Positions 36,331-47,320 of a stretch of 64,000 nucleotides of DNA are shown in pieces; position 1 is the first letter of the stretch; each line of letters starts with the position of its first letter. The notes under the pieces are model-generated. The model worked only from the letters and a program-made list of their open reading frames with translations, was not told where the DNA came from and did no database searches. The stretch is from Prunus persica (lineage: Eukaryota > Streptophyta > Magnoliopsida > Rosales > Rosaceae), in the NCBI RefSeq assembly GCF_000346465.2, contig NC_034009.1, positions 42,479,897 through 42,543,896 of the forward strand, read 5' to 3'. Made by a program: the position numbers and the translations under genes.

Positions 36331-37296
36331 ATTACCCGAATACCCTTACTCTTAAATTGCTAATTTGGAAGGTACTAGGTAGCAGTGAGTAATTTACCCA
36401 TTATTCTACTAACAGATTAAAAAAATTTGAGAAAGTTTATGTATATTATTACTAAAAACTAATAAATATTACCATGCCAGGGCAGTGAGGTTATGTATTT
36501 AATTCCTCCTTCTCCCTGAGAAAAATTTAGATTGTTGCTAATTTAAACGAACCTTAAAATTAACTGAGTACACTCTAATATTTAAATCAAAATGTAAAAT
36601 TAACTAAGTATGCCCTATTTAACTATCAAAAATACTTTGTATACCTTAACACTTTATCACACCAATAATGCTACGAGCACCAACTTAAGTCCCAACTTTT
36701 AAATACCAACACATGTGGCACATGACATCACAATACATCTCATTTGCCACTTCATATTGTAATTATTCTAAAGCTTTTGTTCTTCACATTAAAGGGAGTT
36801 AATTTGAACAAATCCGAGTTTTTATTTGTTCTGTAATTTTTTTTCTCTCATCTCAATGGGGTTTTGATTTAGTCTTCAAATAATTAATTTGTTCAAACTG
36901 GTTCGATAGCAAGCCATATGGGTCTAATAGTTGCTGCAAACTTGATTCAAATGAAAACTAATTCCTAGATGCCTTTTTATATTTGAGCTTAGCCATTAAT
37001 TATGAGATTAGAAATTTAGTATGGACTTAAATAATTTTTTTTTTAATTTAAAAAGTTACACACATGTTCCGGTTTGTAAGGTGTGAAACCGGCATCAAAA
37101 TCGATTTGAATTTGTTTAGTGTCAATTTATTGACTTTTTAGTCAACACAATTTTTTTATATCCGATGTGACTCAATTTTCGGTCTTAATGCCCATTCGTA
37201 ATCACACATATGTTTTTATTAGCTCCTATTTATAGTGCACAATTTGATGGAATGTAGGTAGTGATCATGATCAATTTGACACTAAATAGGGCTCTC
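36331..37296. other. intergenic with a decayed repeat
   Basis: AT-rich. The part 37065-37200 (GTTCCGGTTTG, GACTTTTTAGTCAACAC, AATGCCCATTCG) echoes words of the hAT MITE at 11427, but is too diverged to be called a copy. Confidence 0.4.
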
Positions 37297-37323
37297 TTTT
37301 TTAATCAACGATATAAAAGAGGG
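37297..37323. repeat. 27-bp direct repeat left of the copia element
   Basis: AATCAACGATATAAAAGAGG with six leading T; an exact copy lies at 41291-41317, on the other side of the element. Confidence 0.97.
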
Positions 37324-37327
37324 CATT

Positions 37328-37492
37328 TATTGGAAGTATAGCTTGGTGGCTGCTAGCTGTGATTGATTTAGGGGATTTGATCTTGTTGCTTGTAATTATA
37401 GTTTTTCTATAATTAGGGGTTAAAGTCAAGGTGGTAGTTGCTTGTAATTATAGTTTTCCTATAATTAGGGGTTAAAGTCAAGGTGGTGGTCC
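37328..37492 (+). repeat. truncated 5' LTR
   Basis: Matches the first part of the 3' LTR, minus a ~35-bp segment that in the 3' LTR contains extra GATTTAGGGGATTTCCTT units. Stops at GGTGGTCCCTA. Holds two tandem ~51-bp units (GTAATTATAGTTTTYCTATA). Confidence 0.88.
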
Positions 37493-37510
37493 CTACACCA
37501 TCACTAGTTT

Positions 37511-40500
37511 ATGCTAAACCCTACTGTTGCTGCTACATCAATTGATGGGCTGACAAACTTCACAGCCAATCCGGCTAACTTGATAAATGAATTCTCTGCC
37601 TATCTTCAAACCAAAAAAGGAAGCACAGGTGAAGTATTGACTGCTGGAAATCAAACTGCTCTCCTTGGGCAGTTTGCAGGACTCTTAACTGAGTCTAATC
37701 GTGTACCTCAAGGAGATGTTCTAGGTATTATGTGTGCTCTTTCAACTGCTGTAAATGTTAGTCATTCTCATGATTTTTGGATTATAGACTCAGGTGCCAC
37801 TGATCACATGACAAATCAATATTCAAAGCTATACAATTTTGAAAGCTACACTACACCATCACTAGTTTCTATAGCAAATGGTAGAGGTGTACCCATTCTA
37901 GGTAGAGGGAAAGTTAAACTAATTTCAGATAATGTTGAGTCCACAGCATTATATGTTCCATCCTTTCCTTTTCAATTGCTGTCCGTAGGAAGGATTACAA
38001 ATTCTCTCAACTGTCGTGCTATTTTCTCCCCTCACAATGTTATTTTTCAGGATCTAGCCACCAAGAAGCTGATTGGTGAAGGTCACTACCTAAATGGGCT
38101 GTACTATTTTTCAAAGAACCTTAATGTTCCAAAAGGGTTCCAAGTCAGTTCAAATCTAGAACACCAGTTGTGGCACCAACGTCTAGCACATCCCTCAGAA
38201 TTTGTTTTGCCTACTTTGTTCCCTAGATTATGCAAATCTTCACTTGTATGTGAAATCTGTCATTTGTCAAAATTTACTCGACTTCCATTTAATTCTTCCA
38301 TATCTAGAGCTAGCAAACTTTTTGAGATGGTGCACTCCGATGTTTGGGGACCTGCACCTCTAGAGTCTTTTGATGGTTATAGGTACTACGTTACCTTTGT
38401 TGATGATTTTTCAAGAGTCACTTGGTTGTACCTCATAAAATTCAAAAGTGAAGTCATGGATGCTTTCAAGAATTTTCATAATCTTGTCATGAACCATTTT
38501 TCGTCTCAAATTCACATACTAAGGTCTGATAATGGCACTGAATATACATCCAAAAATATGACTAACTATTTGAGCACACATGGCATTATACATCAAACAA
38601 GTTGTGTAGGTACTCCTCAGCAAAATGGAATTGCCGAAAGGAAGAATAGGGATCTACTTGAGAAAACCAGGGCTCTAATGTTACAAATGAATGTGCCTAA
38701 GAGGTTTTGGTCTCAAGGAGTTCTTGCAGCTACCTACCTCATCAACAGACTGCCTAGTCGGGTTCTGGATTCAAAATCACCATATGAGGTCATGCAAAAC
38801 AAAAAAATTAACCTGTCCCATCTGAGAATTTTTGGATGTACTTGTTATGCTCATATCCAATCCCATCACCGAGACAAGCTAGATCCCAAGGCAATTAAGT
38901 GTGTTTTCATGGGTTACTCCTCCACTTAAAAAGGTTACAAATGTTACAATCCATGTTCCAGGAAGCTATTTGTCTCAAGAGATGTAAGGTTTGATGAGAT
39001 CAAACCGTATTTCAACAAACCATCAGATCAAAATCATCAGGGGGAGCACTTACTGGATTTCTTTCCATTACCAAATCCAGCCGAAACAAGTGATTGTGTT
39101 CATGCAGTACCTCACAACAGTGACTCTCATGCAACCAATATTGACAACGTGATTATTGGAGATGAAACTGAAGCCTCCGAATCACAAATTGGAGATGAAA
39201 CTGAAGCCTCCGAAGCACAAGTTGTTCCTCATGACAATGACACATCATCTATAGAAGAGAGTGGAGCTGAACCTACTGTGATCCCATCTCAACCTCGGAG
39301 GAATCCAACTCGAGATAGACATCCACCATCAAGGCTACAAGATTATGTAACGTTCAATGTAAGGTACCCAATTCACAAGTTTGTAAATTACTCCAAAGTC
39401 TCTCACTCCCATGCAGCTTTTCTCAGTAAATTGTCAAATGAAAGTGAACCAAGGAATTTTCAAGAAGCCAATCTTCAAGATGTTTGGAGGCTAGCCATGG
39501 AAGAAGAACTCAAGGCTTTGGATGAAAATAAAACCTGGAGTGTAGTCCAGCTTCCAAAGGGAAAGAAGGTGGTAGGCAGTAGGTGGATCTACAAAACCAA
39601 ATTTAATTCTGATGGTTCAATTGAAAGACACAAGGCAAGGTTGGTGGCTCGCGGTTTTACTCAAACATTTGGAGTTGATTATAAGGAGACATTTGCTCCT
39701 ATGGCTAAGATGAGTACAGTGAGGGTTTTGTTATCTGTTGCAGTTAATCATGAGTGGCCGTTGTACCAAATGGATGTAAAAAATGCTTTTTTGCATGGAG
39801 ATCTTGAAGAGGAAGTTTACATGCAATTACCTCCTGGTCATCCACAAGCACAGAATTCAAGTATGGTTTGCAAGCTTCACAAATCCATTTATGGATTGAA
39901 ACAATCTCCACGTGCCTGGTATGCCAAGCTGAGCTCTGTACTTGAAAAGTTTGGTTTCAAGAGAAGTCATGCTGATTCATCCTTGTTTGTTCGAACTGGA
40001 TCAGTTGGCAAATTAGTTGTTCTAATCTATGTTGATGATATCATCATCACAGGTGATAACATTGATGAGATTAACACTCTTAAGCATTCTCTTCATCAGA
40101 AATTTGCCATTAAAGACTTAGGAGTGTTAAAATACTTCCTTGGGATTGAAATGGCTACTTCTCCCAAGGGACTGTTTTTAAGTCAACGGAAGTATGTGAT
40201 TGACTTGCTTCAAGAAGTGAAGATGATAGATTGCAAACCGGCCAGTACACCTCTTGATAGCAAATTGAAGTTGGACTTGGAAGGAGAGCCTCTCAGCGAT
40301 ATAAGTTACTACAAAAGACTGGTGGGTAAGCTTATATATCTCACCATTACTAGGCCGGATATAACTTACGCCGTCAGTCTTGTAAGCCAATTCATGCATG
40401 CACCCACTGAGGCTCATTTAAATGTTGTTAAAAGGATTCTAAGATACCTCAAGGGCTCCATTGGTCGTGGAATTATCATGAAAAACAATGGTCATACTCA

Positions 40501-40981
40501 AATCATGGCATACACCGATGCTGACTGGGCAGGGAATGCTATTGATAGAAAATCCACTACAGGCTACTGCACATTTGTTGGAGGAAACATCGTGACATGG
40601 AAGAGCAAAAAGCAAAATGTAATTGCTCGCTCAAGTGCCGAAGCTGAGTATAGAGCAATGGCTTCCACTGCATGTGAACTCATTTGGCTCAAGAGCCTTA
40701 TCTCAGACTTGGGTTTTTTGAGCAACAAACCTATGTCTCTTTTTTGTGACAATCAGGCAGCTATGCATATTGCCGCCAATCCCGTATTCCATGAACGGAC
40801 CAAACACATTGAAGTTGACTGTCACTATGTTCGTGAACAGGTTCAGTCCAAGGTAATTCAAACCACATTCACTCGGAGCCATGATCAACTTGCTGATGTT
40901 TTCACCAAGTCTCTTGCTTCCACTCAGTTTCAACGCTTGCTCTCCAAGCTTGGATCAATTAATCCCCTTGATCCAGCTTGA
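37511..40981 (+). pseudogene. copia polyprotein (protease, integrase, reverse transcriptase, RNase H), gag lost, one internal stop
   Basis: One reading frame throughout, interrupted by a single TAA at 38927-38929, where copia proteins normally have Gln. Upstream part: remains of the gag end, protease with DSGATDHM, the GAG-pre-integrase region (WHQRLAHPS) and the integrase core (DVWGPAP, SDNGTEY, QQNGIAERKN). Downstream part: a linker with a 12-residue tandem repeat (GDETEASE), reverse transcriptase (VVGSRWIYKTK, QMDVKNAFLHGDLEEEVYM, YVDDIIITG) and RNase H (DADWAG, SSAEAEYRA, DNQAAMHIA), ending at 40981. The catalytic residues look kept, but with no gag, no primer site and a stop, it cannot act alone. 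The good state of the frame suggests a young copy. Confidence 0.93.
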
Positions 40982-40988
40982 GGGGGAG

Positions 40989-41289
40989 TATTGGAAGTAT
41001 AGCTTGGTGGCTGCTAGCTGTGATTGATTTAGGGGATTTCCTTGATTTAGGGGATTTCCTTAATTTATGGGATTTGATCTTGTTGCTTGTAATTATAGTT
41101 TTTCTATAATTAGGGGTTAAAGTCAAGGTGGTAGTTGCTTGTAATTATAGTTTTCCTATAATTAGGGGTTAAAGTCAAGGTGGTGGTCCCTAGCTTATAC
41201 ATATATACGTGTGTAATTCTGTAAACTAAAACACAATCAGAAAACATATTCTCCCCATCATCATATTCTCTCCATCATTTTCCACAGCA
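40989..41289 (+). repeat. 3' LTR of the copia element
   Basis: About 301 bp, TATTGGAAG ... CCACAGCA. Contains ATACATATATACGTG (TATA-like region near 41200) and the two 51-bp tandem units also present in the 5' LTR. Confidence 0.9.
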
Positions 41290-41290
41290 T

Positions 41291-41317
41291 TTTTTTAATC
41301 AACGATATAAAAGAGGG
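41291..41317. repeat. 27-bp direct repeat right of the copia element
   Basis: Exact copy of 37297-37323. Confidence 0.97.
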
Positions 41318-41370
41318 TAGTGTGTGGAGTGAGTGAATTTATGGTTTAAATTAAAACCCTCACCTGTCCA

Positions 41371-41560
41371 AAACCCTAAACCCTTATAAATACCCCTGGA
41401 AAAGCATAAGTCAAATAAACACAAGAGAAGCCGAAAGGGGTGCAATTCGGCCCAGCTTTCTGTACCGTGTTTGAAAGGTTTTACCTTTTACATGAAATGC
41501 GCTAGAGTTGATGGGCCTTTTTCTCATTTTGGCACAGTCAATTAAAGGCACAGCAGGCCC
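41371..41560 (+). promoter_or_regulatory. promoter-like block: telo-box, TATA box, site II elements
   Basis: AAACCCTAAA at 41371-41380 is an exact plant telo-box. TATAAATA follows at 41385-41392. GGCCCA/TGGGCC words occur near 41451, 41510 and 41549. This combination is known from genes for ribosomal and mitochondrial proteins. It lies ~500 bases upstream of the B3 ATG. A second TATA-like run (CTATATATATATC) at 41792 is closer to the B3 start. Confidence 0.5.
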
Positions 41561-41944
41561 ATTTTGCTGGCTTCTTCTCTAACAATATGCCATTCTTTAG
41601 GCGTACGCGTTAGTAGCACAGAGACAGAGTCACAGACACAGACGATGCTGCAAAAGCTTCAGGCTTTTCCGACCCCTATGGCCTGCACTCTGTGCTCACA
41701 GTACAAGCTCCGGCCAATGCCATTCATGGCGCTTCCATCACTTCTCTGTAAGCCAATGCTGCGTTGGAGAGCAGCGATTGGTCCTTTAAGGCTATATATA
41801 TATCTTGCACTCAGTTGGTAAGGCTAAACCCAATATTTTGTTCCGTGAGAATACAAGCCACAGAAATCTCAGTCCATTCACAGTTTCAACTTTCCTCTCT
41901 GTCTTTACATTTCTTTTTCTTGTTCACTCATCTCATCAGGATTC

Positions 41945-44900
41945 ATGGCTGGGAAATGCTCCGTGTTTTTCAAGTTTTTGGTTCCTGGGTTCAACAAAAG
42001 ACTTGTATGATTCTCTTCTCTTCGCTCTCTGTTTAATATATATGTGGGTTTCCAGGTTTATGTTGTTTTGAGTTGATCTTATGCTTTCTCTTGACAAATC
42101 TAGAGTTTCTATGTCTTGGTAAGTTATTTATTATAGGGTAAATTGGTGTTTTAAGTTGAAAGTTGAATAAAGAAAGTGTTTTCAAAGGCATGCCTTAGCG
42201 CGTGTCGGAGTGCACGTCGGAGCGAGGCGGAAGGATATCTCCTGAAGCGTTCATCTATTTAGCAGGTTGCAAGTTGAGGCGGACGAAGGGCCGCTGTTCT
42301 GCAAACGGCTGCGAGAGGAAGAAGATAACCACGCGTGTTTTCTTTTGGGTTCGTTGTTAATGAAACGCCTTCGTTTCATATAGTTAATGAAACGCACGTT
42401 TAGCACTGAGGTTACTTAAAGAAACTGACGTTCAGCATGCCTTTTTTATTATTTTTAAATCATGATTTTTTGTTTTTAACAAACAACATGCTTAACGCCT
42501 CCACTGAAACACCACTGCTTACCCTTTTTCACTGAAACACCACTACTTACACTTTTTTTCCTTTTTTTTTTTCTTCATAAATTAATATATTAACATGGAT
42601 AAATATATATATTCATTTATTTATTTATTTATAGTATAACCCTAATATATGTGTTTTTGTTTTGATGTTGAATAAATATTTTAGATTTAGGGATTGATTA
42701 TTATGCATGAATGAGACCATTAGTACTTATATTTGATTATACTTAATACATTATTAGGGTTCAATAATAATTAGTAGTATAATTTAATTGTGTATTGTAT
42801 TATTTATCAAATTTTTTATTAAAATAAATTAATGTTTAAAAGGCTTACGCCTCAACGCTTCAAGGCTTACGCCTCGCATAACGCAAATAAAAACGCTTTG
42901 TCTCTACGCCTCGCCTTTCAAAACATTAAAGATGCATGCAGTTATTTATATGTTGATATGTTTTTGGTTTCAAACATATTTTTTGGCACATTGTAAGTGC
43001 AAAACAAACTACTATAGTTACTTCCGGCCTTGCAGACAATATTGGCACGCAATCTCCAACTAAAAGTTTTGTCAGTGGGAGTGTTCAAAAGATTGGTATC
43101 TCAAATGGTCATATGAGACTTTTGATTCAATCAATCAGTGGGAGGAAAAGGTTAATTTGCAGTTGTTCCATTAAATGTTCCTAGTCTTCTCGGGTTAGAC
43201 TTATCAATAATGCATACTGCTGATTACGCAGTTTCTGATTTCTGATGTACATTGATTTGTAGCTTAACATAGTGCTCACATATATTTTGTTCTAGTTGGT
43301 TTGACGGAGATTTTAATGTTTTCATTGAAAATAAATTATTGAGTTCAACTATGAATTCATCTTCAGTTTTAGTGGATCAATATAATAGGTATACAATCTT
43401 CTTTTGTGGCATATCATTTTGTCTGCAACATGGTATTACTTGTTTGAGTGTGTATGTGATTATAGAGTGCAGATGCAGTTGAATTTGCATCCTGTTTTTT
43501 ATAGTTCTGCATTTGGACCTTTAACAGTTGTTACATGGAGGTAGTTTATATTAGATTGTAGCCGTAGAAAAGAACTTTATTCGATAAAAGATTGTTTATT
43601 TTTAGAATCGTGTGCAGGTAGTTTATTATGTAATGAAAAAAAGGGATGTTAGGAACAGGGTAAAACAGGCGTGATGATTTTAGATGGTTCAACTTCACAT
43701 GCCTTGCTTTCAAATTAGACTTGCATTCCCAATATTTTTCAACTATGTTTAACGGTATGGGCCCATTCCCTTTATTTTGAAATTAGGGTATATCCACCAA
43801 AATCCTGATGCTTTTTTCTTCGAAAGTACTTGTGGCATCTACCACATCTTACTTAACGTGTAAACTGTTTATACTTTTCAGTAAAATTGAATGATTAGGA
43901 TTGTGGCCTAATATTTTTGTTCTACATATGAACAGTCACTTCCAGTAGCTTTCAGTAGTTCTCTGAGTGAAAAGAAACTGGATAAAGCAGTTATTAAAAG
44001 CTGCTTGGGGTCTTGGTGTGTGAGACTTGGCAGGAGTGTTGATGGAGTACTTTCTTTCGAAGAAGGTTGGGAAGTTTTTGTGAACCATCACGGCCTGAAC
44101 ATTGGAGAAATGGTAGTATTTGAACACAAAGGCAAAATGGTGTTCAATGTGGTTGCCTATGAGTCACTTGGTAGTGAGAAAGAGTATGAACTGCAGAGCG
44201 ACAAGCACCAGCATGATTACAAAGGTGGGTTAAATTTAAAATTCTCTTGCATTTCACACAAGAATGGCAGTGGCATATTAATTTTCATTTGCCTTCATTT
44301 CCCACAAGATTTACATCAGGTTACACTCAATATTTTTGCTTTTGATAGGATTGCACCCTCTTAATTATAATGAATGTTGGGTTGCATCTAATGTGGGTTG
44401 TTCCTTGGACTATTTTCAGGAAAAAGAACCTTAAAAGGAACTGCATCCTCAAGCTCAAGGACATTGTTCAGTACCACGATGAGTAAATCCCATGGGGATC
44501 CTCTTCATGCTTATATGGTAAGTTTTCTAACTTCTCTTTGCCTGTATGAAGTGTGTCATGTTATTATTTGCATATTATTGAAGATAAAAAATTTCATGAT
44601 GTTCACTTCAAGCACACTTCTTGAGTCTGGAGTTATAGTGGCAAAGCCCTAGGCAGAGTTGTGAAATTGGTCTGTTTGTTCGGGGTTGAGTTGCAATCCT
44701 TACAACTTTTTTCTTTTTTGGATTTTCTCTAAATTTGGTAGTTGTTTTATGACAGACTTTTCCTGCGAAATTTGCAAGATCAAATGGCATTGTGGCCACA
44801 TCCAGAATCATTCTCAAAGACCCTTCTGGAAGATCATGGCCGCTGATCATAAGTAAGTGGGAAAGCAAAACCAGGGGTAGTTATCGTATAGCTACTAGAA

Positions 44901-45040
44901 AAGGATGGTACAAGTTTTATGAAGCCAACAAGCTCAAAGATGGGGATGTCTGCATATTCAATCTCAAACCGGTATCATCTAAGTCAGGTTCAAAATCAAC
45001 TCATGTCTTGGAAGTCCAGATAACCCGAGGTGGATCCTAG
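41945..45040 (+). CDS. REM-type transcription factor with two B3 DNA-binding domains
   Basis: Exons 41945-42004, 43936-44224, 44420-44517 and 44756-45040 encode 243 residues. The first B3 domain covers ~5-100: FFKFLVPGFNKRL joined across the 1.9-kb intron to SLPVAFSSSLSEKKLDKAV, then W and VFVNHHGLNIGEMVVFEHKGKM. The second B3 domain covers ~145-240: TFPAKFARSNGI, RSWPL, KGWYKFYEANKLKDGDVCIFNL. The DxG/GE-MVVFE and DGDVCIFNL strands are typical of B3 folds in the reproductive-meristem (REM) class, nuclear DNA-binding proteins whose targets are mostly unknown. A Ser-rich linker of ~40 residues separates the domains. Phases agree at every junction. The start MAGKCSVFF is the first Met giving a complete first strand. 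Intron 1 contains a transposon-like segment. Confidence 0.88.
42178..42928. mobile_element. MITE-like insertion in intron 1 of the B3 gene
   Basis: Left GTGTTTTCAAAGGCATGCC and right, inverted, ATGTTTTGAAAGGCGAGGCG form degenerate inverted ends. Next to the right end are repeats of GGCTTACGCCTC. TAAAGA occurs just outside both ends but not in register, so the duplication is unproven. Confidence 0.5.
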
Positions 45041-45935
45041 TCCATTGGTCAATTTGTTGTTGTCTTTCAGATTTTGAACAAAGATTATCAAGCCAGAAGC
45101 ATGTAACTTTGATGGCTGAGACCTCCTTTATGCTACTTTTGAAATTGTAATTCGGATTTCTGTTAACGGTTACTACTAAGTTATTTTTAGTTTGTTCTTT
45201 ATACACGCCATACTTTAAACTATTATGATAACTTTATTTAATCAAGGTTTATTTTACACTTTACCCTCTAAAAGTTCTAATGAATTTACTTTTATCGAAC
45301 CCACCTCACTTCGAAATTACTTTGCCTTCACCACATTCACATGCCTGCTTGGCCAATGGTAAAAACAACATATATATATATATATATATATAACATATTT
45401 AAATTTTGGTTTTCTGAACAACAATTAATTGATGAATGATTACAGAAAATAACATATAAGAACTTGAAAACTTAGGACAATAACATTTGTGCTTGTTGTG
45501 CGTATAATTACTGTCCGGTCACCTCTTCTTCCTTTCTTCACACTCTCTACTCAATCATACCTGCAAGCAATTCATTCACCCAGTCGTCACTAAAAATTGT
45601 TGCACCATGCAACTAATTAAAAGCCTTTTTCCTTTTTTTTTCTTGTTTTATTTTCAAGTTTTACTTCCTATCGGAAAAAATAAACATCACTTTCTACATC
45701 ATGTGGTATAAAAATGTAGTCTTCGTAGCATGCATTTCAACACAAATTTAAGCCGAATTAAGCGTGTTAGAAACCAAGAGGAAATTGGAGCTATATCTTC
45801 CAAGTAAATTGGATTTGGAAATCTTATATATATGGAACCCAAAGTAATATTGCAATGGCAACTGTCATCATTCATAATTTACATACCGATAAACTAGAAA
45901 GTACCCCAACACCATTGATCTTCTCTGGCTTGATA
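45041..45935. other. convergent intergenic region
   Basis: Contains a (TA)n run at ~45371-45391. No gene. Confidence 0.4.
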
Positions 45936-46958
45936 TTAGCTTGATATGAACATCCACCACTTGTGTAGAGCAAACCCATAAACTGTGGCATAAGCAACCA
46001 ATCTCATAGGATTTTTTCTAAATCTGCAAAAGGGAGAATTGTCTCTTAGGTTACAAGTCAAACACTCCGGACTACCTAAATTTAGTCCATGAATATACTT
46101 GTGATCAATAAAATAGGCAAACCTGGTTTGAATTATTGAAATACAATGTGGTGGACCCTATAAAAGTCTCTCAAATAAACTTATTTCAGAAACCCCTCTA
46201 TATATATGTGTTATACCATACATATGTAAAATATACTTAGATTGTCTTCGTGTGTAGAAAGAAGTTATCGTATAGAAGTGAGAACAAAAAAAATGTTAAT
46301 TACTATATTGCCCTGAAATTTTAATTTTATTGTTGTTATCATTAAATTTTTGTACTCTAACACTTGACAAACAATATTTTCTTAATTTTCTCATTGAAAA
46401 AAAAAACAACATTTTCTTAATAACAGTACTGATTAATAAGTTGCTGCAAGGGGGTTTGTAGCTCAAGTTACCAAGTAAAATATGATCATGTCGGCCAAAT
46501 TTTGGGCCGGTCTACTCCAACAGATCTTAAGTCGATGGGCCAAACAACGATCCCTAATTTTGTTTGTTGATGTTTTACTACTTAATGATGACCCTAAGCT
46601 AAACACATAAACATCAATCAATTGTTCACTAATATTCTTCCACAGCAAAATCACAACATTCAATTGAAAAACCAGTAAATCTCACATGTCCGAAAAAATA
46701 AAAATAAACTGACCTTCTAATTAACCCAGATCTTTGAGCAACTTCAGAGGCTCTTTCCTCGGCTGAAACCGGAGACGTCCACCGCGAAAAGTCTCGGTCA
46801 AAGTAACCCCAATCGGGCAAGAGCAACCCAGAAATACCCAGCACACCAACCACGTAAGTGTACATCATCTTCTTGAAAGACTGTGTGCATACTCCAACTA
46901 CCACTATAACTGCAGCCAACCAAACCAGAGAGGCCCTGAAAACGGCATCGTTTGCCAT
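45936..46958 (-). CDS. DTM1-like signal peptidase complex subunit (SPC12 family)
   Basis: Exons 46958-46714 and 46023-45936 encode 110 residues; the split Arg codon and join LIRR/FRKNPMR are in frame. Starts MANDAVFRASLVWL. Two close hydrophobic segments (~8-25 and ~33-50) carry the family pattern LLLPDWGYFDRDFSRW. The C-terminal exon (RLVAYATVYGFALHKWWMFIS) adds a third hydrophobic stretch. SPC12-type proteins are ER membrane subunits of the signal peptidase complex. The rice member DTM1 is needed for tapetum degeneration and early meiosis, which I use only as a family hint. Without the second exon, found by reading past the intron, the protein would end in unrelated residues. A CT microsatellite lies ~136 bases upstream of the ATG, probably in the leader. 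Confidence 0.85.
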
Positions 46959-47079
46959 GGGGTGGCTTGATGAAAATGACAAAGTTGAAGTAGGGGATGA
47001 AGATGAGTGAGAGTGGACTAGTGTGGGGAAGGAGGAAATGGGCAAGAATGGGTGGTGGTGGCGGCCATGCCAGCCACAC

Positions 47080-47093
<14 letters not shown>

Positions 47094-47137
<44 letters not shown>
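47094..47137. repeat. (CT)n microsatellite upstream of the DTM1-like gene
   Basis: 44 bp of CT on the plus strand, GA in the sense of the gene. Such GA leaders are common and may bind BPC-type GAGA factors. Confidence 0.95.
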
Positions 47138-47141
<4 letters not shown>

Positions 47142-47320
47142 CTAAGGATTTGCTTCAAATTAAGGGCAGAAGTGGTTAGAAAATGCTTTCAATGCGAACC
47201 CAGCTGTTGTTATAAATGCATTTTTCCTTTATGTTTACCTTCTCTTTCAGTTCGGGGCTTAGCTGTTATTTGCATGGGGAATGCCACGTAATAATGCCCA
47301 TTTCTTCATTTTTTGGATTT

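Larger units (their letters stand above)
37328..41289 (+). mobile_element. damaged Ty1/copia retrotransposon
   Basis: Runs from a truncated 5' LTR (37328-~37492) through a polyprotein region to an intact 3' LTR (40989-41289), with purine tract AGGGGGAG at 40981-40988. The primer site, the end of the 5' LTR and most of gag are missing. LTRs start TATTGGAAGTATAGC rather than the usual TG. Instead of a 5-bp target duplication the element is flanked by an exact 27-bp direct repeat. It lies between TRM112 and the B3 gene, just upstream of the latter's promoter region. Confidence 0.93.
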
